Notes: generated by a model from the letters alone, not told the origin. A DNA stretch of 5,651 bases from UBA1381 sp964399965 (GCA_964399965.1 CAYNRX010000060.1:1-5651), one strand, 5' to 3'. Counted from the first letter of the stretch, positions 1 to 5,622 are shown. Numbers and translations: made by a program.

Positions 1-14
1 GTCAAAAATTGATT

Positions 15-43
15 GGAATTCGAGGGTTTCACCCTCGAGCTCC
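15..43. repeat. Imperfect hairpin, first of two upstream of the membrane-protein gene
   Basis: The arm TCGAGGGT (20-27) is perfectly complementary to ACCCTCGA (31-38) around a TTC loop. The stem extends outward through a T-G wobble and one A-C mismatch to GGA/TCC, giving a stem over 15-43. No run of T follows, so it does not look like a standard intrinsic terminator. It could be the end of an upstream transcript or part of a structured leader. The role is unknown. Confidence 0.5.
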
Positions 44-54
44 CCAGAATAAGG

Positions 55-92
55 AGATAATTGCAAAGTGCTGCCGCGTTTTGCAATTATCT
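55..92. repeat. Perfect 13-bp inverted repeat just upstream of the first gene
   Basis: AGATAATTGCAAA (55-67) is exactly complementary to TTTGCAATTATCT (80-92), with a 12-base spacer. The stem is AT-rich and ends 31 bases before the ATG at 124. No T-run follows. It could be an operator, a leader hairpin or a weak terminator. The sequence does not choose between these. The remainder of 1-123 shows no confident promoter. Confidence 0.6.
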
Positions 93-123
93 AGATATTA
101 AATTTATAAAGGATGCGTGTTAA

Positions 124-882
124 ATGAACGAGATCAAAAATAACAACTCCACCGAAAAACTGGATATACTGCCGCCGCCAAAATGGCACAAGGCAGCTAT
201 GGTGCTTATAATCGTAGTCGTCCTCTCCTGTATCGTAGCCGGAAGTATTTTTACCGTGGTCAGCATATCGCACGGCGGCCCGGATTCGCCGGACAGAGTT
301 ATAAACCGTCTGGAAGCCTTTGTAAACAGCGGCGATACGGAAATATTAAAGGATATCCTGCCCATGGAATGCCGCACGTCCCAGGGATATATAGACAGTA
401 TAGTTTCGCGCCTTGATGCGACAGACCCTACGCAAGAATATCAGTTCAAGATCTCCGACCGGCGTACATACACGCAGAAGGAGCTTGATTCGAGCATACG
501 CGCTATAAGAAAGGGCTACAAGGAGCTTTCAGAGCTATACCCGGATTTTGACTACACCAGCGACGTAGGATATGTTACGATAGCAGAGCATCTGACCGTG
601 GACGTTGTGTCGGTGACTAAGCCGGAATACCGCCCGACGCCCACTCCCAGGCCCACTCCTACGCCTACAGTTGAACCAACAGCAGTGCCGACGGCTGTTC
701 CCGAAGGAGCAGCGATATTGCCGGAGGCCTCCGTGACGCCTGCGCCGACCATAGTCCCGACTAAGGAGCCAGATCCCACTCCCGAGCCTACCGAGCCTAC
801 GTATACAACAGAGCTGGGTGAATTTGAGATAGTAGTATTCAAGGTAGACGGGAAATGGTGCATGGAACACCTTGTATATTGA
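124..882 (+). CDS. Single-pass membrane protein with Pro/Thr-rich insertion
   Basis: This is a 252-residue protein that I cannot assign to a named family. Residues 1-22 are polar and end in K-W-H-K. Residues 24-48 form one strongly hydrophobic helix with no lipobox or clear cleavage site, so the protein is probably anchored with its C-terminus outside. Residues 54-166 look alpha/beta, starting with a helix (S-P-D-R-V-I-N-R-L) and reaching a beta strand around 149-165. Residues 167-226 are Pro/Thr-rich with 19 prolines. The chain then returns to a strand ending V-D-G-K-W-C-M (241-247). The pattern of an N-terminal helix and a final strand with G-K-W recalls small NTF2-like extracytoplasmic domains (DUF4878-like), but that is inference. 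The start has a modest AAAGGA at 108-113, 10 bases upstream. The next gene is 19 bases downstream and appears to be a diverged paralogue. Confidence 0.85.
   Translation: MNEIKNNNSTEKLDILPPPKWHKAAMVLIIVVVLSCIVAGSIFTVVSISHGGPDSPDRVINRLEAFVNSGDTEILKDILPMECRTSQGYIDSIVSRLDATDPTQEYQFKISDRRTYTQKELDSSIRAIRKGYKELSELYPDFDYTSDVGYVTIAEHLTVDVVSVTKPEYRPTPTPRPTPTPTVEPTAVPTAVPEGAAILPEASVTPAPTIVPTKEPDPTPEPTEPTYTTELGEFEIVVFKVDGKWCMEHLVY
622..801 (+). repeat. Pro/Thr-rich low-complexity coding repeat
   Basis: This stretch encodes residues 167-226 of the first membrane protein. It is made of irregular P-T, P-T-P and V-P-T units, densest at residues 171-182. The DNA is built from CCN/ACN codons with varied third bases, so it is a degenerate protein-level repeat and not a recent exact tandem duplication. 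Such segments usually act as extended spacers in cell-wall or surface proteins. Here it lies between two strands of the predicted domain and not between the membrane helix and the domain. Confidence 0.8.
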
Positions 883-901
883 GTGAAAGGACAGTATAAA
901 T

Positions 902-1561
902 ATGGCAGAAGAAAATAAAACGCCGCAGACGGCCGTTGCGGACAGCGACCCTAAACCTATGCAGCCGGAGCAGCCTGAGAATGATAAAAAACCAAAAAGA
1001 CACCGTCGCATCGTGAACGTTTTATGCGCCGTGATATCGGTAGCTCTCATAGCGGCAGCCGCTACACTGACCTGGACATTAGGCATCGTAAATTTTGACA
1101 ATGGCGCTATAGAAATAAGTTTGGGATATCAGCTGGCGAAAAGCCCCGAGGAAGTAGCCGAGCTTTTCGTGCAGGGCGTATACGACCGCGATGCATCGAC
1201 CATCGCCCGTGTTTACCCTCCGGAGCTGCAGGATAAGTACCGCCGCGACCGCGCCTTCCGCGCATCATTGCAGGAAGCCGTAAAAAACGGTATCGGCGCA
1301 TCTTCTCCCGAGAGGATAGATCTTAGTCTCTCATCAAAGACAGAAATGACAGCCGATTTACTGGCCGCTGCCAGGAGATATGCCGCCGGTAATGCCACGC
1401 CCCTTGTCATGCCTTCGATGTCGGAGATCTCCGAGGGATACATAATGAGCTATAATGTGACTGTCGATACCGTCACCTCCACAGAGAATATCCCTGTTGT
1501 GCATACGAAACATGGCTGGTGTATATCGCCAGATTTCGCCTTTTATCCGGAGGAGGGCTGA
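902..1561 (+). CDS. Single-pass membrane protein, diverged paralogue of the upstream gene
   Basis: This is a 219-residue protein of unassigned family. Residues 1-36 are a charged, Pro-rich cytoplasmic tail ending in a basic cluster (K-K-P-K-R-H-R-R). Residues 37-60 are a transmembrane helix, and the rest is predicted to be extracytoplasmic. Order and spacing match the upstream protein: a helix beginning S-P-E-E-V (81-85) against S-P-D-R-V, a Y-P-P-E-L segment (105-109) against L-P-M-E-C, a strand with N-V-T-V-D-T-V (185-191) against H-L-T-V-D-V-V, and a last strand ending H-G-W-C-I (204-208) against D-G-K-W-C-M. It lacks the Pro/Thr segment. AAAGGA at 886-891 sits 10 bases before the ATG. The stop codon TGA (1559-1561) shares its last base with an ATG of rmuC, so the two are probably co-transcribed and perhaps translationally coupled. 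Confidence 0.85.
   Translation: MAEENKTPQTAVADSDPKPMQPEQPENDKKPKRHRRIVNVLCAVISVALIAAAATLTWTLGIVNFDNGAIEISLGYQLAKSPEEVAELFVQGVYDRDASTIARVYPPELQDKYRRDRAFRASLQEAVKNGIGASSPERIDLSLSSKTEMTADLLAAARRYAAGNATPLVMPSMSEISEGYIMSYNVTVDTVTSTENIPVVHTKHGWCISPDFAFYPEEG
1549..1557 (+). promoter_or_regulatory. Ribosome binding site that sets the rmuC start
   Basis: GGAGGAGGG lies in the last codons of the preceding gene. Its AGGAGG core (1551-1556) is 7 bases from the ATG at 1564 and 4 bases from the ATG at 1561, so 1564 is slightly favoured. It argues against the longer in-frame start at 1519, which has no such site and lies inside the upstream gene. Confidence 0.8.
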
Positions 1562-1563
1562 TG

Positions 1564-2622
1564 ATGGAACAGCTTATCGGCCTTTTATTGGCAATAGCCG
1601 CAGTGATAGTCCTCCTGCTGCTGTTTTTGACCTTGAAGCGGTCTCTTGCCGATTCTTTAAAACAGATGGAGACCAGGCTCTCCGAGCTTGAGAGATCCAA
1701 CGAGCAAAGGCTCGACAATATGCGCGAAACGATGGAACGCCGCCTGGCTTTTATCCAACGGGATACCGGCAGCCATTTAGAAACGATGGAAGGAACGGTG
1801 GAAAAAAAGCTCTCGGCCGCCTTCGGACTTATGAGCTCCCAACTCGAGCAGGTTCACAAAGGGCTGGGCGAAATGCAGGGGCTGGCCTCCGGAGTGGGCG
1901 ACTTAAAACGCGTACTCTCCAATGTTAAAACACGCGGTATTCTCGGCGAGCTGCAATTAGCCGCGATACTCGAGGAGATACTTACGCCCGACCAATATGA
2001 AAAAAACGTTCCCACCGTCCCCGGCAGCAGGGCGGTGGTCGAGTTTGCCCTAAAGCTGCCCTCCGGCGAGGACAGCTTTACCTATCTGCCGATAGATTCT
2101 AAATTCCCTTCAGACGCCTATCATGATCTGATAGACGCCCAAAGCTCGGGCGAAAAGCCGGCTGTTGAGGCTGCTGAAAAGGAGCTTACCGCAAGGCTTC
2201 TTCGCTTTGCAAGGGATATACACGAAAAATATATACACACTCCCGAAACAACGGAATTTGGGATAATGTTCCTTCCGTTCGAGGGTCTTTACTGCGAAGC
2301 CGTGCGGCTGGGTCTTATAGAACAATGTCAGTCACGGTATAGGATAAACATCGCCGGACCTTCCACAATGGCCGCCCTTTTGAATACCGTACGTATGATG
2401 TTTCGGAGTATTGCCATATCGCGCCGTTCTGATGAGGTCTGGCAGCTGCTGGCAAATGTTCAGGAGGAATTTGATAAGTTTGAATCTACGCTTACTTCCG
2501 TGCGCCAAAGGCTAAATCAGGCAGATACGGAACTTGATAAACTGGTGGGAGCGCGGACGCGCATGATAAAAAAGCAGCTGCGCGAAGTGGAAAACTTCAA
2601 AAACGATAGCAGTAAGTCTTGA
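1564..2622 (+). CDS. rmuC: DNA recombination protein RmuC
   Basis: This 352-residue protein belongs to the RmuC family. In E. coli rmuC is linked to limiting rearrangement at short inverted repeats, and the core domain is predicted to be a PD-(D/E)XK-like nuclease. Residues 2-23 are a hydrophobic N-terminal anchor. Residues 27-105 are charged and heptad-like, consistent with a coiled coil. The RmuC domain follows at about 115-330. Family signatures are R-G-I-L-G-E-L-Q-L (124-132), L-P-I-D-S-K-F-P (175-182, with D178-x-K180 as a candidate metal/catalytic pair), F-L-P-F-E (236-240) and I-A-G-P-S-T-M (263-269). It is shorter than E. coli RmuC (about 475 residues), mainly through a shorter coiled coil and C-terminus, as in many Gram-positive versions. 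An ATG at 1561 would add one Met. The gene closes a three-gene run, and its stop codon lies within the next promoter. Confidence 0.93.
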   Translation: MEQLIGLLLAIAAVIVLLLLFLTLKRSLADSLKQMETRLSELERSNEQRLDNMRETMERRLAFIQRDTGSHLETMEGTVEKKLSAAFGLMSSQLEQVHKGLGEMQGLASGVGDLKRVLSNVKTRGILGELQLAAILEEILTPDQYEKNVPTVPGSRAVVEFALKLPSGEDSFTYLPIDSKFPSDAYHDLIDAQSSGEKPAVEAAEKELTARLLRFARDIHEKYIHTPETTEFGIMFLPFEGLYCEAVRLGLIEQCQSRYRINIAGPSTMAALLNTVRMMFRSIAISRRSDEVWQLLANVQEEFDKFESTLTSVRQRLNQADTELDKLVGARTRMIKKQLREVENFKNDSSKS

Positions 2623-2647
2623 CTTTAAATGGCAACAATAGTATAAT
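2619..2647 (+). promoter_or_regulatory. Near-consensus sigma-A promoter for uxaC
   Basis: TTGACT (2619-2624) is followed by exactly 17 bases and then a perfect TATAAT (2642-2647). The -35 box contains the rmuC stop codon TGA (2620-2622). The predicted transcription start is near 2654, giving a leader of about 75 bases before the uxaC ATG. The leader has only weak self-complementarity (ATATG 2662-2666 with CATAT 2684-2688, or GCCC 2675-2678 with GGGC 2689-2692), and I see no clear repressor operator. Confidence 0.85.
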
Positions 2648-2729
2648 AGAAAAAAAGAGAGATATGTTCAAGGCTGCCCGGAGCATATGGGCGGAGATCA
2701 TTATTTATTAAACGGGAGGACTAACAAAG

Positions 2730-4133
2730 ATGAAACGATTTATGGATGATGGGTTTATGATCTCGAACGAGACCGGACTAAAGCTGTACAACGAGTACGC
2801 CAAGGACATGCCCATATTTGACTATCATTGCCATTTAAGCCCGCAGGAAATTTATGAGGATAAGCAGTTTGATGACATTGCCGATATCTTCCTTGGCGGC
2901 GACCATTACAAATGGCGTTATATGCGTTCCTGCGGCATAGATGAGGAATATATCACCGGGGACAAGCCGGCATCGGAAAAATTCCGGGCGTTCTGCTCTG
3001 CTCTCCAGTATGCGATCGGCAACCCTCTCTATCATTGGACGCATCTGGAGCTCTCACGCTATTTCGGCATCAACGAGGTCGTGACTGCTGAGAATGCCGA
3101 CAAGATACGCGAGGAAGCCAACAGGGTAATAGCCGAAAAGCATATCAGCCCCTCATATCTTATAAACGCATCCAAGGTGGCTGCGCTGTGCACGACAGAC
3201 GATCCTATAGATTCGCTGGAATATCATAAGAAGATAAAGGAAAAAGGTCATGTTAAGGCGATGGTATTGCCGGCATTTCGTCCCGATAAGTTAGTACGTA
3301 TAGAAAAGCCTGAATTTTGCGATTATATAAACCGGTTGTTTGAAGTCAGCGGCGTTGAGGGCAGGGATTTCCACGCTCTGCTGGAGGCTGTTGAAAAGCG
3401 GGTGGAATTTTTCCATGAAGCAGGCTGCCGTATAAGCGATCATGCTCTTGACAGCGTGGAATACCACGATTTTACAGAAGAAGAGGCCGCGGCCGTATTT
3501 AACAAAGCAATGAGCGGCGAGATCCTTTCTGCGGAGGAGGTAGCCCTGTATAAAACAGCTGTGCAAGTGGCCTTAGCGAAAAAATACACCGAGCTTGGCT
3601 GGACAATGCAGCTGCATATGGGGGCGTTGCGGAACAACAACACCAGGATGTTTGAAAAGCTCGGCCCCGATACAGGCTTTGACTCGGTAAATGACGGCCA
3701 GATAGCCTATCCGCTTTCACGGCTTTTGGATACCATGGACAAGAACGGCAATCTTCCCAAAACGATACTCTATACTCTTAATCCTAAGGATAATTATGTG
3801 CTGGGGACGATGCTGGGGAATTTCCAGGGAAGCGGCGTTGCCGGGAAAATACAGTTTGGCTCCGGCTGGTGGTTCAACGACCAGCGTGACGGTATGAAGG
3901 CGCAGATGAAGGCGTTGGCGAATCTCGGCGCCCTGCACGCTTTTGTGGGAATGCTTACGGATTCGCGCAGCTTCCTTTCCTATACGCGTCATGAATATTT
4001 CCGCCGTATCCTTTGCGACCTGCTCGGAGAATGGATCGAGAACGGCGAGTTCCCCGCTGATTTTGATACGCTGGGTAAGATAGTTAAAGGCATATGCTTT
4101 GAAAATGCATGGAAATATTTTAATGTGCAGTAA
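2730..4133 (+). CDS. uxaC: Uronate (glucuronate/galacturonate) isomerase UxaC
   Basis: This cytoplasmic enzyme interconverts D-glucuronate and D-fructuronate, and D-galacturonate and D-tagaturonate, the first step of hexuronate breakdown. The 467 residues are essentially full length (E. coli UxaC is about 470) and match that family end to end. It is a divergent amidohydrolase-superfamily barrel. Visible landmarks are the metal-binding H33-x-H35 in D-Y-H-C-H, G-D-H-Y (57-60), R184 in F-R-P-D-K, S-D-H-A-L-D (236-241), H296 in Q-L-H-M-G-A-L-R-N-N-N, G-S-G-W-W-F-N-D-Q (377-385) and L-T-D-S-R-S-F (409-415), with D411 and R413 at the positions of known active-site residues. The start is supported by GGGAGGA (2714-2720), 9 bases upstream, and by alignment of the N-terminus with E. 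coli. It has its own promoter and a terminator. No other hexuronate gene is in the window. Confidence 0.97.
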   Translation: MKRFMDDGFMISNETGLKLYNEYAKDMPIFDYHCHLSPQEIYEDKQFDDIADIFLGGDHYKWRYMRSCGIDEEYITGDKPASEKFRAFCSALQYAIGNPLYHWTHLELSRYFGINEVVTAENADKIREEANRVIAEKHISPSYLINASKVAALCTTDDPIDSLEYHKKIKEKGHVKAMVLPAFRPDKLVRIEKPEFCDYINRLFEVSGVEGRDFHALLEAVEKRVEFFHEAGCRISDHALDSVEYHDFTEEEAAAVFNKAMSGEILSAEEVALYKTAVQVALAKKYTELGWTMQLHMGALRNNNTRMFEKLGPDTGFDSVNDGQIAYPLSRLLDTMDKNGNLPKTILYTLNPKDNYVLGTMLGNFQGSGVAGKIQFGSGWWFNDQRDGMKAQMKALANLGALHAFVGMLTDSRSFLSYTRHEYFRRILCDLLGEWIENGEFPADFDTLGKIVKGICFENAWKYFNVQ

Positions 4134-4140
4134 GAACACC

Positions 4141-4178
4141 AAAAAATGTCCGGGGATGCTTATACCCGGGCATTTTTT
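4141..4178. terminator. Intrinsic terminator after uxaC, possibly bidirectional or leaky
   Basis: A 14-bp stem pairs AAAAAATGTCCGGG (4141-4154) with CCCGGGCATTTTTT (4165-4178) around a 10-base loop, with one G-T wobble. The GC-rich upper stem followed by six T is typical of intrinsic termination, and the A-run makes it symmetric. It begins 7 bases after the uxaC stop codon. The next ribosome binding site starts 6 bases beyond its T-run. Confidence 0.9.
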
Positions 4179-4184
4179 ATATAC

Positions 4185-4190
4185 AGGAGG
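4185..4190 (+). promoter_or_regulatory. Ribosome binding site that sets the start of the GNAT-deaminase gene
   Basis: A perfect AGGAGG lies 9 bases before the ATG at 4200. It rules in this start over the in-frame ATG at 4146, which lies in the terminator stem and would add 18 residues with no homology-like pattern. Confidence 0.88.
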
Positions 4191-4199
4191 ACGACAAAA

Positions 4200-5054
4200 A
4201 TGGACAAAATACATATACGGGAAGCGGCACTTGCGGATATCGATAAGATACAAAAGCTATACAAGGAGCTGTTTATGCATATGGCGGAGCTTCAGCCCGG
4301 AAGCTATCGGGAATGCTTTCAAGACGAGAGATTTCTGCGGGAGACTATTGCCGCTGGAGACAGTTTATTGTTGATAGCCAATGACGGCGAGGGCTTTGCG
4401 CTTATTCAAGAGAAAATGACAGAGTATGACTGTCTCGTACCTCATCGGTATGCCTATCTTGTAGATATCGCGGTAACGGCCGAAAAACGCGGTCAAGGCA
4501 TAGGCACGTCAATGATACAGCAGGCTGCCAAATGGGCGCGGGAGCGCGGACTTGAGTATATGGAGCTTTCTGTATTAGAAAACAACGATCAGGCGATGAC
4601 GCTATACACCAGGCTCGGTTTTAAGCCTGTAAGCCGTACCCTGCGTCTTGAGCTTGCGCCGCCGGCGGATATATGGCAGCAGTTATACAAGGCTGCTGCC
4701 GGAGTAAGGAACGCGCGGCCGCTCACCAGCCTTGCTGAGGCAGGAGCCGTAGGAGCAGCCATCCTTACCGATAGAGGAAACATATATACCGGGGTATGCA
4801 TAGACACGGCCTGCAGCCTGGGTATGTGCGCCGAGAGGAACGCAGCGGCCAATATGATAACCTGCGGCGAGAACAAAATAGAGAAAATAGTGGCAGTAAT
4901 GGGCAACGGCAGACCCGGGTACCCCTGCGGAGCCTGCTGTGAGTTTTTGATGCAGATATGCGAGAACGCCGGAGATATAGAATTTCTGCTTGATATAAAA
5001 AGCAGGAAAACGATGAAGCTTAAGGAGATATTTCCCAATTGGTGGGGAAAATGA
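4200..5054 (+). CDS. GNAT N-acetyltransferase fused to a cytidine/blasticidin-type deaminase domain
   Basis: This is a 284-residue, probably cytoplasmic two-domain protein. Residues 3-150 are a GNAT domain that transfers acetyl from acetyl-CoA to an amine. It has the acetyl-CoA loop R97-G-Q-G100-I-G102, an E-N-N-D segment (127-130) and L-Y-T-R-L-G-F (135-141) with Y136 as the usual general-acid position. After a short linker, residues about 160-284 form a cytidine-deaminase-fold zinc domain. C210-A-E212 supplies one zinc ligand and the proton-shuttling Glu, and P242-C243-G-A-C246 supplies the other two Cys ligands. The end K-E-I-F-P (275-279) matches the E-L-L-P of the family. Both active sites look intact, so both domains may work. 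The usual nucleoside-contact motif G-x-N-x-E-N-A is T-G-V-C-I-D-T-A here (197-204), so plain cytidine may not be the substrate. The downstream GNAT gene is 9 bases away. The substrate is not predictable from sequence. Confidence 0.9.
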   Translation: MDKIHIREAALADIDKIQKLYKELFMHMAELQPGSYRECFQDERFLRETIAAGDSLLLIANDGEGFALIQEKMTEYDCLVPHRYAYLVDIAVTAEKRGQGIGTSMIQQAAKWARERGLEYMELSVLENNDQAMTLYTRLGFKPVSRTLRLELAPPADIWQQLYKAAAGVRNARPLTSLAEAGAVGAAILTDRGNIYTGVCIDTACSLGMCAERNAAANMITCGENKIEKIVAVMGNGRPGYPCGACCEFLMQICENAGDIEFLLDIKSRKTMKLKEIFPNWWGK

Positions 5055-5063
5055 GGAGAGCAG

Positions 5064-5507
5064 ATGATGATATTTAGAGATGCCGTAGGGCAGGATATAG
5101 AAGAGATCGTTGCTTTGCTGACCGATGATTTTCTGGGGAAAGGCCGCGAAACGGATGGGTATGAGCAGTATCTTAAGGCATTCAGGGAAATTGAGCAAAG
5201 TCCCGATAACCGTCTTATAGTCCTCGACATTAACAACGAGATCTGCGGCTGTATGCAGCTGACGATCATCCCCTGCATGACCCACGGCGGAACAAAAAGA
5301 GCGATGGTTGAAGGTATACGTATAAAGCGCAGTGTGCGCAGCCAGGGCTGGGGAGGAAAAATGTTGGAATATGCTGAAACAGAAGCAAAAAAAGCCGGCT
5401 GCGGACTTTTGCAGCTGACGACCGACAAACGCCGCCCGGAGGCGCTGAGGTTTTATAAGCGGCTTGGTTTTGTCGACAGCCACGAAGGGCTTAAGAAATG
5501 GTTGTGA
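5064..5507 (+). CDS. GNAT family N-acetyltransferase
   Basis: This is a 147-residue single-domain GNAT enzyme of typical length. It starts with the usual first strand (F-R-D-A, 4-7) and a helix of acidic and hydrophobic residues. A central strand pair contains C-G-C-M-Q-L-T (61-67) and V-E-G-I-R-I (82-87). The acetyl-CoA loop is R92-S-Q-G95-W-G97. Q-L-T-T-D-K-R-R-P-E-A (117-127) precedes F-Y-K-R-L-G-F (130-136), where Y131 is the likely general acid. The pattern V-E-G-I-R, Q-L-T-T-D-K and F-x-x-S-H-E-G-L resembles a widespread bacterial GNAT subfamily of unknown substrate. It begins 9 bases after the GNAT-deaminase stop codon with GAGGAG (5053-5058) as binding site. ATG codons at 5064 and 5067 are both possible. 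It belongs to a different GNAT branch from the upstream domain, so it is not a simple duplicate. No clear terminator follows directly. Confidence 0.9.
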   Translation: MMIFRDAVGQDIEEIVALLTDDFLGKGRETDGYEQYLKAFREIEQSPDNRLIVLDINNEICGCMQLTIIPCMTHGGTKRAMVEGIRIKRSVRSQGWGGKMLEYAETEAKKAGCGLLQLTTDKRRPEALRFYKRLGFVDSHEGLKKWL

Positions 5508-5571
5508 GAAAGCAATTGTGAAAAGCGGCTGTAAATAAACATCCACCAATGTACTTTTATAACAACAAGAC

Positions 5572-5597
5572 CTCCAAAATGATGTATCATTTTGGAG
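5572..5597. repeat. Perfect 12-bp inverted repeat in the final intergenic region
   Basis: CTCCAAAATGAT (5572-5583) and ATCATTTTGGAG (5586-5597) are exact reverse complements separated by GT. On the + strand no T-run follows (AGCCTGCG, then seven A). On the - strand the following bases are only moderately T-rich. It therefore fits a regulator-binding palindrome, or a hairpin ending the upstream pair of genes by another route, better than a standard terminator. The function is unassigned. Confidence 0.6.
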
Positions 5598-5622
5598 AGC
5601 CTGCGAAAAAAAGTCTGTAAAT

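Noticed and set aside
16..42. EcoRI, XhoI and SacI sites close together, as if a cloning polylinker
   Set aside because: The sites fall out of a natural GC-rich hairpin. The spacing and order do not match a polylinker that I recognise, and the flanking sequence looks genomic.
15..43. T-arm of a tRNA or tmRNA 3' end
   Set aside because: The loop is TTC and not the seven-base TTCRANY loop, and no acceptor stem or CCA follows.
3..101. Open frame running in from the left edge to a TAA at 99-101, possibly the tail of an upstream gene
   Set aside because: It runs through both inverted repeats and shows no recognisable protein pattern. It cannot be judged without sequence to the left.
81..110. Promoter TTGCAA with TATAAA upstream of the first gene
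   Set aside because: The -10 box would overlap the ribosome binding site and leave a leader of only a few bases, so it is unlikely to be functional.
552..863. Antisense reading frame with a Val/Gly-rich repeat
   Set aside because: It is the reverse complement of the Pro/Thr-rich codons of the real gene and has no binding site or family features.
1519..1563. Longer RmuC start at 1519
   Set aside because: It lies deep in the preceding gene without a binding site. The starts at 1561/1564 have GGAGGAGGG and begin directly with the hydrophobic anchor.
4146..4199. Longer N-terminus for the GNAT-deaminase protein, starting at the ATG at 4146
   Set aside because: The extra 18 codons run through the terminator hairpin and have no binding site, while AGGAGG at 4185-4190 points to the ATG at 4200, where a normal GNAT first strand begins.
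4589..5549. Two long antisense open frames opposite the deaminase and second GNAT genes
   Set aside because: The + strand proteins have clear family motifs throughout. The antisense products are low-quality, Ser/Cys/Pro-rich and unsupported by start signals.
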